A stretch of 64,000 bases of DNA, taken from contig NZ_JROM01000048.1 of NCBI RefSeq assembly GCF_000786655.1, positions 1-64,000 of the forward strand. Reading direction: 5' to 3'. Both the position numbers and the translations under genes were made by a program. This document shows, piece after piece, positions 36,557-43,354 of this stretch (positions within the stretch are counted from its first letter, which is position 1; every line of letters starts with the position of its first letter). This DNA is from Kocuria marina (GTDB lineage Bacteria; Actinomycetota; Actinomycetes; Actinomycetales; Micrococcaceae). Under the pieces are notes generated by a model that was not told the origin of the DNA, ran no database searches, and worked only from the letters and a program-made list of their open reading frames with translations.

Positions 36557-38002
36557 GTGAGCGAGCTCGAACAACCCAACGCCGTCGAGGAGCCCGCCTC
36601 CCCCGCGCCCTCCGGGGAGCCGCTGACCACCCGCGCGGCGCGAGGCATCCGGGACTTCGTGGACCAGATCGCGAGTTCCTCGCCCGCGCGGCTCGCGGTG
36701 ATCGTGTTCGTGATCGTGGACCTGGGATTCGCCGCCCTGTTGTGGCTGCCCGTGTCCGCCAATCCCGGTCAGGAGACCCGGTTCGTGGACGCCGTGTTCA
36801 CCGCGACCTCCGCCGTGACCGTGACCGGACTGACCACGGTGTCCACGGCCGCGCAGTGGTCCGTGTTCGGCCAGGTGGTCATCCTGATCGCCATTCAAGT
36901 GGGCGGTCTGGGCACCCTGACGCTCACGTCCATCCTGGCGCTGGCCATCGGGCGCAAGCTCGGGCTGAAGTCCAAACTGATCACCCAGGAGGCGCTGAAC
37001 ATCGGGCGACTGGGCGAGGTCGGTTCGCTGCTGCAGATCATCGTGATCACCTCCGTGAGCATCGAGGCCGCCCTGGCGCTCGTGCTCTCCGTGGGGTTCC
37101 TCGCGGAAGGAGAACCCCTGGGCACGGCCCTGTGGCACGGAGTGTTCTACGCGATCTCGAGCTTCAACAACGCCGGGTTCACGCCCCACACGGACGGGCT
37201 CGTGCCCTACGACCACGCCGGGCCCACCGCGTGGCTCATCCTGCTGCCCGTGTGCATCGGGGTGATCGTGGGGTCCCTGGGCTTCCCCGTGATCTTGGTG
37301 CTGCGTCAGGTGGGGTTCCGGTTCACCCGGTGGAACCTCAACGCCAAACTCACCGTGGTCACCACCGCCGCACTGTTGCTGCTGGCGTGGGTGCTGTTCA
37401 CGGCCATCGAGTGGGCCAACCCGGACACCCTGGGCGGACAGTCCGTCCCCGAGCGGATCTTCCAGGGGTTCTTCGCGTCCGTGATGATGCGCTCGGGCGG
37501 TTTCAACCTGGTGGACATGACCGACACGTCCCAGGTCACGCTGTTGCTCACGGACGCCATGATGTTCGCCGGCGGCGGTTCCGCGTCCACGGCCGGCGGG
37601 ATCAAGGTGACCACACTCGCCGTCGTCTTCTTGGCCATCCTCGCGGAGGCCCGCGGCGACCAGTCCGTGATCGCGTTCTTCCGCACCATCCCGGACTCCG
37701 TGCTGCGCATCGCGATCTCCGTGATCATGATGGGCGCCTCCGTGGTGCTGCTGGGTTCGAGCATCATGGTCGCCCTGACCCACATGCCCCTGGACCACGT
37801 ACTGTTCGAGGTCATCTCCGCGTACGCCACGTGCGGTCTCAGCACCGGTGTGTCCGCGGGCGCCCCGGACGCCGGGAAGTACGTGCTGTCCGTCATCATG
37901 CTCATCGGCCGCATCGGTACCAACACCGTGGCCACGGCCCTGGCCCTGCGCTCGCGGCGCCGGCTCTACACGTACCCGGAAGAGAGGCCCATCATTGGCT
38001 AA
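36557..38002 (+). CDS. Potassium transport membrane subunit KtrB/TrkH
   Basis: The 481-residue protein belongs to the TrkH/KtrB superfamily, with four pore repeats whose filters are visible: TSAVTVTGLTTVST, SSFNNAGFTPH, MRSGGFNLVDM and YATCGLSTGVS. It forms the potassium-translocating channel, probably coupled to sodium. GTG 36557 is preceded by GAGGAGGTGCC, a strong ribosome-binding site, and the N-terminus (about 40 residues) is cytoplasmic and Pro/Glu-rich. The upstream open frame is not coding. Its end overlaps the regulatory subunit by 8 bp. Confidence 0.92.
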   Translation: MSELEQPNAVEEPASPAPSGEPLTTRAARGIRDFVDQIASSSPARLAVIVFVIVDLGFAALLWLPVSANPGQETRFVDAVFTATSAVTVTGLTTVSTAAQWSVFGQVVILIAIQVGGLGTLTLTSILALAIGRKLGLKSKLITQEALNIGRLGEVGSLLQIIVITSVSIEAALALVLSVGFLAEGEPLGTALWHGVFYAISSFNNAGFTPHTDGLVPYDHAGPTAWLILLPVCIGVIVGSLGFPVILVLRQVGFRFTRWNLNAKLTVVTTAALLLLAWVLFTAIEWANPDTLGGQSVPERIFQGFFASVMMRSGGFNLVDMTDTSQVTLLLTDAMMFAGGGSASTAGGIKVTTLAVVFLAILAEARGDQSVIAFFRTIPDSVLRIAISVIMMGASVVLLGSSIMVALTHMPLDHVLFEVISAYATCGLSTGVSAGAPDAGKYVLSVIMLIGRIGTNTVATALALRSRRRLYTYPEERPIIG

Positions 38003-38663
38003 GAACTCCTCCCACTCCGTCCCCGTCCTGGTGGTGGGCCTCGGGCGCTTCGGCTCGGCCACGGCCCTGCAGCTGATCCAGCAGGGGCGCGAGGTCCTCG
38101 GCGTGGAACGCGACGCCGCCCTCGTGCAGAAGATGTCCGGCCAGCTCACCCATGTGGTCGAGGCCGACGCCACGGACATCGACGCCCTGCGCCAGCTCGG
38201 CGCCGCCGAGTTCTCCTCCGCCGTGGTGGGTGTGGGCACGTCCATCGAGTCCTCGGTGCTGACCACCGCGAACCTCGTGGACCTGGGGATCGACCGGATC
38301 TGGGCCAAGGCCATCTCCCCCGCCCACGGCAAGATCCTCGCGCGCATCGGCGCCCACCACGTGATCTTCCCCGAGGCCGACGCCGGGCGCCGCACCGCCC
38401 ACCTGGTCTCCGGGCGGCTCCTGGACTACATCGAGTTCGACGACGACTTCGCGATCGTCAAGATGTACCCGCCCCGGGAGACGCAGGGGTTCACGCTGGG
38501 CGAGTCCGACATCCGCTCCAAGTACGGCGTGACCGTGGTGGGTGTGAAGTCCCCGGGCGAGGACTTCACCTACGCCCGCCCGGACACCACGGTCAGCTCG
38601 CGGGACCTGCTCATCGTCTCGGGGCACGTGGACCTGATCGAACGGTTCGCCGCGCGGCCCTGA
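37995..38663 (+). CDS. Potassium transport regulatory subunit KtrA/TrkA
   Basis: The 222-residue cytosolic RCK protein has an N-terminal RCK domain with Rossmann motif VVGLGRFGSATALQL at about residue 12 and a C-terminal RCK-C (TrkA-C) domain after residue 140. As in KtrA it would gate the membrane subunit in response to bound nucleotide and, through the RCK-C domain, perhaps cyclic di-AMP. I chose the TTG at 37995 because the protein then begins just ahead of the Rossmann strand; the 8-bp overlap with the channel gene supports translational coupling. Confidence 0.9.
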   Translation: MAKNSSHSVPVLVVGLGRFGSATALQLIQQGREVLGVERDAALVQKMSGQLTHVVEADATDIDALRQLGAAEFSSAVVGVGTSIESSVLTTANLVDLGIDRIWAKAISPAHGKILARIGAHHVIFPEADAGRRTAHLVSGRLLDYIEFDDDFAIVKMYPPRETQGFTLGESDIRSKYGVTVVGVKSPGEDFTYARPDTTVSSRDLLIVSGHVDLIERFAARP

Positions 38664-38699
38664 CCCGGTTGCGTCTCGGCGGGCCGTCGCGGTCCGGCG

Positions 38700-39797
38700 T
38701 TACTCAGCACCCGACGGCGCGACCGTCATGGCCCGCGTGGCGAGCGCCATGATCCCGGGGACCCCGGCGCGGCCGAATGCCCGGCGCTGGCGACTCGCAC
38801 CGTTGCCGCGCTCGAGGATGCGGCGCACCCCCGCCTCGGCGAAGCGGCGGTCCGCCTCCGAGGTGTAGTGCCCGCTCACCCGTTCCAGCAGGGTGCCCAC
38901 GAGTTCCTCCGCCGGGACCAGGGTGGCCGTGACGGGATCCAGGAGCCGACCGCTCAGCCCCCACCGGGCGGACTGCCACAGCGCGATGTCCAGGTACTCC
39001 TGGGTGAACGCGACCGCGGGCGGCGCCTCGAGCGCGTAGTTCGCGAGGGCGCGCGTGAGCACCGCGATGGCCACCGAGTCCTGGGCCTCCAGCTGGACGT
39101 CGCACGCGCGGATCTCCAGGGTGCCGTGGCGGTGGGACAACCGGGCGAGCCAGCTCAGACTCGCGGGGCTCTCCACGGCGTCGAACGCGGTGAGCATGGC
39201 CACGCGCGAGTCGTAGTCGTGCAGGTCCTGGAAGTGGGGCGGCACGCCGTTGGCCATCCAGCGGCGGTAGTGGATGGAACGCCAGCTCTCGAACCCGGAC
39301 TCCACGCCCCGCCACACGGGCGAGTTCGCCCCGATGGCCACGAGCACGGGCAACCAGCCACGCAGCCCGTTCAGGGCGCGCACCGCGACCTCCAGGTCCG
39401 GGAACCCCAGGTGCACGTGCATCCCGCTGATGTACTGGTCCGCCGCGATGGCCGGGGTCTGGCCGGCCAGGCGCTGGTAGCGGGCGTCGTGGGTGATCTG
39501 CGCGGGTTCGGGCCGCACGTCCGGGGCGGCGGCGACACCCACCACGTCCATGCCCATGGCGTTCGTGGCCTCGCGCAGCGCCGTGCGGAACTCCACGAGC
39601 GAGGCCACGGCCGTGGCGGCGTCGCGGAACACCGGGGAGGTCTCCTCGACCTGGCACGAGAGCCACTCGGGGGTGGCCGCGCCGCCGCCCGCGGTCAGCG
39701 AGACCAGTTGCGCCGACTGTTCCGGCGTGGGCCGCGCGGGGAGGTTGTCCCCGCGGTCCACCAGCAGGAACTCTTCCTCGATGCCGAACGTGCTCAT
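38700..39797 (-). CDS. YbdK-type carboxylate-amine ligase
   Basis: The 365-residue protein matches the YbdK family of glutamate-cysteine ligase-like enzymes. It has the opening FGIEEEFLLVDRG, SCQVEETSPV, the core QYISGMHVHLGFPDLE, and HGTLEIRACDVQ. It would form an amide between the gamma-carboxyl of glutamate (or another carboxylate) and an amine using ATP; family members have weak glutamate-cysteine ligase activity. The ATG at 39797 gives the family-standard N-terminus. It is downstream of proC on the same strand with a 48-bp gap. Confidence 0.88.
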   Translation of the reverse strand: MSTFGIEEEFLLVDRGDNLPARPTPEQSAQLVSLTAGGGAATPEWLSCQVEETSPVFRDAATAVASLVEFRTALREATNAMGMDVVGVAAAPDVRPEPAQITHDARYQRLAGQTPAIAADQYISGMHVHLGFPDLEVAVRALNGLRGWLPVLVAIGANSPVWRGVESGFESWRSIHYRRWMANGVPPHFQDLHDYDSRVAMLTAFDAVESPASLSWLARLSHRHGTLEIRACDVQLEAQDSVAIAVLTRALANYALEAPPAVAFTQEYLDIALWQSARWGLSGRLLDPVTATLVPAEELVGTLLERVSGHYTSEADRRFAEAGVRRILERGNGASRQRRAFGRAGVPGIMALATRAMTVAPSGAE

Positions 39798-39845
39798 GGT
39801 GCTACCGCCTTGCGTGGTCTCGTGTGGTGGGCCGGGCGGTTCGCG

Positions 39846-40685
39846 TCATTCGCCGCCGTATTCCTTTACCATCTGGTCACCCTTCGTCGCGGACGCCTCC
39901 GCGCCGGCCGCGATGATCTCGCGCAGGCCCTTCTCGTCGAACGTGGTGATGGCCTGCTCCGTGGTGCCGCCCGGGCTGGTGACGGCCTTACGCAGGGCGG
40001 CGGGATCGGCGTCGTCGGGCGCGAGCAGGACGCCCGCCCCGGAGACCGTCTCCTTCGCGAGCACGCGCGCCGTCTCCGGGTCCAGGCCCAGCTGCTCCCC
40101 CGCGTGCTGCATGGCCTCGGCCAGGTAGAACACGTACGCGGGGCCCGAGCCGGACACACCCGTGACCGCACGGATCAGGTTCTCGGGCACCTCGACGACC
40201 GTGCCCACGGCGGCCAGCACGTCCTTCACCGCGTCCAGCTGCTCGCGGGACGCGTGCTCGCCCGGGGTCACGGACAGCACGCCTCGGCCCACGCTCGACG
40301 GCGTGTTGGGCATCGAACGCACCACCGGCTGCCCCTGCGGCAGGGCCTTCTGCAGGGCGTCCAGCGTGACACCGGCCGCTACGGAGACCACCACGGTCCC
40401 GGGGTCCAGGGCTGGTGCGATCTCGCGCGCCAGGTCCAGGATCGCGTACGGCTTGACCCCCAGCAGCACGACGTCCGCGCCCTTCACGGCAGTGCGGTTC
40501 GCGTCCGCGTCCTCCTCGCCCGCGAACACGGTCACCCCGGTCTCGTCACGCAGCTTCTCCGCCGACGACGCCGAACGGGTCGTCGCGCGCACCGCCCCCT
40601 TCTCGGTGCCGCCCGCCAGGACCCCTCGCAGGATCGCACCGTTCATGAAACCGGTTCCTAGGAACGCCAGGGTCAGCTCGCTCAT
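39846..40685 (-). CDS. proC: Pyrroline-5-carboxylate reductase
   Basis: The 279-residue enzyme has the N-terminal Rossmann strand LAFLGTGFMNGAI (residues 5-17) and the conserved dimerisation segment ending AVTGVSGSGPAYVFYLAEAM near residues 165-185, followed by SPGGTTEQAITTF. It reduces 1-pyrroline-5-carboxylate to proline with NAD(P)H. The glutamate made by GdhA feeds the same pathway. It starts at ATG 40685. Confidence 0.94.
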   Translation of the reverse strand: MSELTLAFLGTGFMNGAILRGVLAGGTEKGAVRATTRSASSAEKLRDETGVTVFAGEEDADANRTAVKGADVVLLGVKPYAILDLAREIAPALDPGTVVVSVAAGVTLDALQKALPQGQPVVRSMPNTPSSVGRGVLSVTPGEHASREQLDAVKDVLAAVGTVVEVPENLIRAVTGVSGSGPAYVFYLAEAMQHAGEQLGLDPETARVLAKETVSGAGVLLAPDDADPAALRKAVTSPGGTTEQAITTFDEKGLREIIAAGAEASATKGDQMVKEYGGE

Positions 40686-40855
40686 GCCATCAGTCCTTTC
40701 ACACCCGTCCGCGGGCCCACTCGCGCTGTTGCTGCGCAGCAGGGCTCACGGGGTGTCGTTGCGGTCACGGAACTCTCCTTGAACGGTATCGCGCGGCGGA
40801 CGGTCCCCGCGACCGCGGTGCTCTGAGGTGCTGCGGGGTGCTCCGTGGGCCGGGC

Positions 40856-40893
40856 ACATCTTTGCTGCGAAATGCACTGGTTCGGAACGTGCC
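40856..40893. repeat. Truncated copy of the 62-bp palindromic element
   Basis: ACATCTTTGCTGC, then TGCACTGGTTCGGAACGTGC, matches the left half and centre of the full element 12 bp to its right, with the end missing. A GCAC/GTGC stem around TTCGG remains. Confidence 0.6.
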
Positions 40894-40904
40894 AGGGGCC
40901 GGGG

Positions 40905-40966
40905 ACATCCTTGCTGCAGAAAGCACGGATTCGGGGCCGAAAATGTGCGTAGTGCAGCACAGATGT
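40905..40966. repeat. 62-bp imperfect palindrome, copy 1
   Basis: The element begins ACATCCTTGCTGC and ends GCAGCACAGATGT, with TTCGGGGCCGAA at the centre. Outer stems ACATC/GATGT and TGCTGC/GCAGCA and the inner TTCGG/CCGAA pair, giving one long interrupted hairpin. A second copy of the same length and orientation is at 41360-41421. Confidence 0.8.
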
Positions 40967-41081
40967 GCGAGCCCCCACGGACTGGCGCAGGGGCTCGAGG
41001 GTGGGCAGCAGCGATGCCGCTCCGAGACAGTGAACGGAGTCCGGTGGTCAGGTTGCCACCGTCATATGACGGTCGGCGGCA

Positions 41082-41327
41082 TCAACAGGCCCGACGACGC
41101 GTTCCTCCACTCAGCCACCACCCGGCCACCCCCGCCACCACGAGGGGCAGGCCAATCACCCACAGCGGCCCAAGTGTGCCCATGAGCAGACCGCCTCCCA
41201 AGGCATCCCCCGCACCGAGCTGGGGCGCGAGCCATGAGGTCCATCCCAGGACCGCGAGAGAAACCGTCAGCAGTATGGCGCCGGCGATCGCGACGATGAC
41301 CGATACGGCGGCGAGTGTGTCCTTCAT
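41082..41327 (-). CDS. Small two-helix membrane protein of unknown function
   Basis: An 81-residue hydrophobic protein: one hydrophobic segment at about residues 4-30, a Gly-rich middle (LGAGDALGGGLLMGTLG), a second hydrophobic segment at residues 52-72, and a short basic end GGTRRRAC. No family is recognised. ATG 41327 gives a start on the first membrane segment. The gene is bracketed by the two full palindromic elements at 40905 and 41360, which is the most notable thing about it. It may be a real small gene or passenger DNA between repeats. Confidence 0.55.
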   Translation of the reverse strand: MKDTLAAVSVIVAIAGAILLTVSLAVLGWTSWLAPQLGAGDALGGGLLMGTLGPLWVIGLPLVVAGVAGWWLSGGTRRRAC

Positions 41328-41359
41328 GGGCCCATTGTGCTCCGCCGGTCGACCCGGTT

Positions 41360-41421
41360 ACATCCTTGCTGCAGTACGCACCGATTCGGCGCCGAAAACG
41401 TGCGTATCGCAGCACAGATGT
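41360..41421. repeat. 62-bp palindrome, copy 2
   Basis: This copy is more perfect than copy 1: TACGCAC pairs with GTGCGTA, TTCGGC with GCCGAA, TGCTGC with GCAGCA, and ACATC with GATGT. It lies 33 bp upstream of the small membrane-protein start and 53 bp past the end of the isomerase gene, so it could also act as a terminator for minus-strand transcription. Confidence 0.82.
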
Positions 41422-41473
41422 GTGCGCCACCGTGGGCGTGGTGGGAGCGGCGTCGGCGGCGCGTCGGCGAGCG

Positions 41474-42280
41474 CTAGCCCTCCACCGTCATGTGGCGGCG
41501 CGCGAAGGACAGGGCTTCCGCGAGCCACTCGTCGCGCTCGTCCGCATCCTTCGACTTACGTGTGGAGACCTCCACCCCCACCACTCCCTGCCAGCGCTGA
41601 TCACGCAGGTACTCGAGGGTCTCGGCGACCGGCTGCACGCCGCGCCCCGGCAGGAGGTGCTCGTCCGCCATGGTCTGGCCGGAACCGTCCGTGAGGTGCA
41701 CGTGGCCCAGCCGGGAACCGAGTTCCTTGACGGCCGCGAGCGAGTCCATCTTGGCCGTCGCTGCGTGGGAGAAGTCCCACGTGACCCAGTCGTAGTCCTG
41801 GCCGAGCGGGCTGTAATGCGGGGAGTACACGACGGCCTCACGCCCGCCCACGCGCCACGGGTACATGTTCTCCACGGAGATCTTGGTGTCGGTCATCCTG
41901 GAGACCTCACGCACACCGGCCACGAAGTTGCGCGCGTACTTGCGCTGCCACCGGAACGGCGGGTGGGCCACCACGACCTCCGCGCCCACCTGGTGCGTGA
42001 GCTTGGCGGCCATCTGGATCTTGGTCCACGCCTTGCCCCACACCTGTTGCGTGAACAGCAACGTGGGGGCGTGGATCGTGGAGATGGGCAGCTGGTACTT
42101 CTGGATATTGTCCAGCAGTTGGTGGGTCAGCTGGCTCATGCGCTCGTGGGTCACGAGTACTTCCACACTGTCGTAGCCCAGGCGCTGGGCGGCGTCGAAC
42201 GTCTCGGGGACACCCTGCGGGTACAGCGAACTCGTGGACAGCGCCACGTGCGGGCGGTAGACGGGTGAGGTGTCGGTCAT
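41474..42280 (-). CDS. Sugar phosphate isomerase/epimerase (AP endonuclease 2-like)
   Basis: The 268-residue TIM-barrel protein belongs to the xylose isomerase-like / AP endonuclease 2 superfamily. Barrel strands and metal-site candidates are seen in STIHAPTLLF, VVVAHPPFRW, ISVENMYPW, VTWDFSHAATA and GHVHLTDGSG (Glu, His and Asp in the expected order). Its substrate is unknown. The ATG at 42280 overlaps the Ppx/GppA stop (ATGA), so both are made from one message. Confidence 0.85.
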   Translation of the reverse strand: MTDTSPVYRPHVALSTSSLYPQGVPETFDAAQRLGYDSVEVLVTHERMSQLTHQLLDNIQKYQLPISTIHAPTLLFTQQVWGKAWTKIQMAAKLTHQVGAEVVVAHPPFRWQRKYARNFVAGVREVSRMTDTKISVENMYPWRVGGREAVVYSPHYSPLGQDYDWVTWDFSHAATAKMDSLAAVKELGSRLGHVHLTDGSGQTMADEHLLPGRGVQPVAETLEYLRDQRWQGVVGVEVSTRKSKDADERDEWLAEALSFARRHMTVEG

Positions 42281-43257
42281 GAGCTGGTCACCAGGTCCTT
42301 GGGATCGACGGTCGAGCTGGCGGAGTCCCGCAGCAGCCGGTCCATGCGTCGCAGGATGAGTCCCTCCCGCAGGGCCCACGGGGAGATCCGCAGCGACTCC
42401 ACCTTGAGCAGGTCCATGGCGGTCTCCGCGACGATCGCCCCGGCCACCACCTGCGCGGCGCGGTGTTCGGAGACCCCGGGCAGGTCCGCGCGTTCGGCCA
42501 CGCTCATGGCCTCCATGCGCCGCGTCCACAAGCGTAGGTCCTCCAGGTGCATGACGCGTTGCACGTACGGTCCTTGTCCCGACGGCGCTGCCCCGCAGAT
42601 CCGCGCGAGCGAGCGGAACGTCTTGGACGTGCCCGCCACCAGATTCGGTTGTCCCCCGCCGGCGATCCGGTCCGCGGCGGGACGCAGCGTGGTGCGCACG
42701 TGCTTGCGCAAGCCCTTGAACCGGGCCGGGGGTGCGACGTCGGACCCCGCGAGATACACGCGATACAGCCTGCCCGCCCCGAGCGGGACCGACGTGGCCA
42801 CCGTGGGCAGCGCGTTGGTGCCGATCGCCATCTCGAAGGACCCGCCCCCGATGTCGAAATCGAGGATGCGCCCGGCACCCCACCCGAACCAGCGGCGCAC
42901 CGCCGAGAACGTCACGGCCGCTTCCTGGTCCCCGGACAGTTCCGTGAGCGTGACCCCGGACGTCGATTGGACGTGGTCCAGGACGGCGTTGCCGTTGGTG
43001 GCCTCCCGGATCGCGGACGTCGCGAACGCCAACAGGTCCTCCGCGCGGTGCTCTACGGCGAAGTCACGCGCCTCCCCCACGAACCCGGTGAGCAGGTCCC
43101 TGCCCTCGTCCGTGATCCGACCGTCGTCGTCCTGGTAGTCCACGAGCCGCAGCGCCATCTTGTGGGACGCGTACGGTTCCGGCCGGGACCCCGGGTAGAC
43201 GTCCAGCAGGAGCAGGTGCACCGTGTTGGAGCCGACGTCCAGGACGGAGAGCCGCAT
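42277..43257 (-). CDS. Ppx/GppA family phosphatase
   Basis: The 326-residue protein has the ASKHA fold of exopolyphosphatases: the opening VLDVGSNTVHLLLLDV, the second phosphate motif ILDFDIGGGSFEMAIG near residue 145, and the catalytic Glu in the SAIREATNG region near residue 118. It would hydrolyse polyphosphate or pppGpp; members of this short type lack the extra C-terminal HD domain. I chose ATG 43257 because the phosphate-binding strand begins at once; the frame is open upstream but low-complexity. Confidence 0.9.
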   Translation of the reverse strand: MRLSVLDVGSNTVHLLLLDVYPGSRPEPYASHKMALRLVDYQDDDGRITDEGRDLLTGFVGEARDFAVEHRAEDLLAFATSAIREATNGNAVLDHVQSTSGVTLTELSGDQEAAVTFSAVRRWFGWGAGRILDFDIGGGSFEMAIGTNALPTVATSVPLGAGRLYRVYLAGSDVAPPARFKGLRKHVRTTLRPAADRIAGGGQPNLVAGTSKTFRSLARICGAAPSGQGPYVQRVMHLEDLRLWTRRMEAMSVAERADLPGVSEHRAAQVVAGAIVAETAMDLLKVESLRISPWALREGLILRRMDRLLRDSASSTVDPKDLVTSS

Positions 43258-43354
43258 GTGAGTTCCTTCGCTCGCTGGGTGGGCCGTAGGGGCCACTGGG
43301 TCGGTCCGCGGTGACGACGCCGCCGGGGCGCCGCCGCGCGCGCTGCCGGGGTCG

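Larger units (their letters stand above)
40686..41081. other. 396-bp gap carrying palindromic repeats
   Basis: No gene is recognised between the proC start and the end of the small membrane-protein gene. The gap contains a partial palindrome (40856-40893) and a full 62-bp copy (40905-40966) of the element described separately. The proC promoter should lie in the first 100 bp. Confidence 0.5.

Noticed and set aside
36410-38395. Minus-strand upstream extension of the AcuC frame across the potassium genes
   Set aside because: The conserved deacetylase sequence begins at about 36409. The extension lies opposite KtrB and KtrA and is low-complexity.
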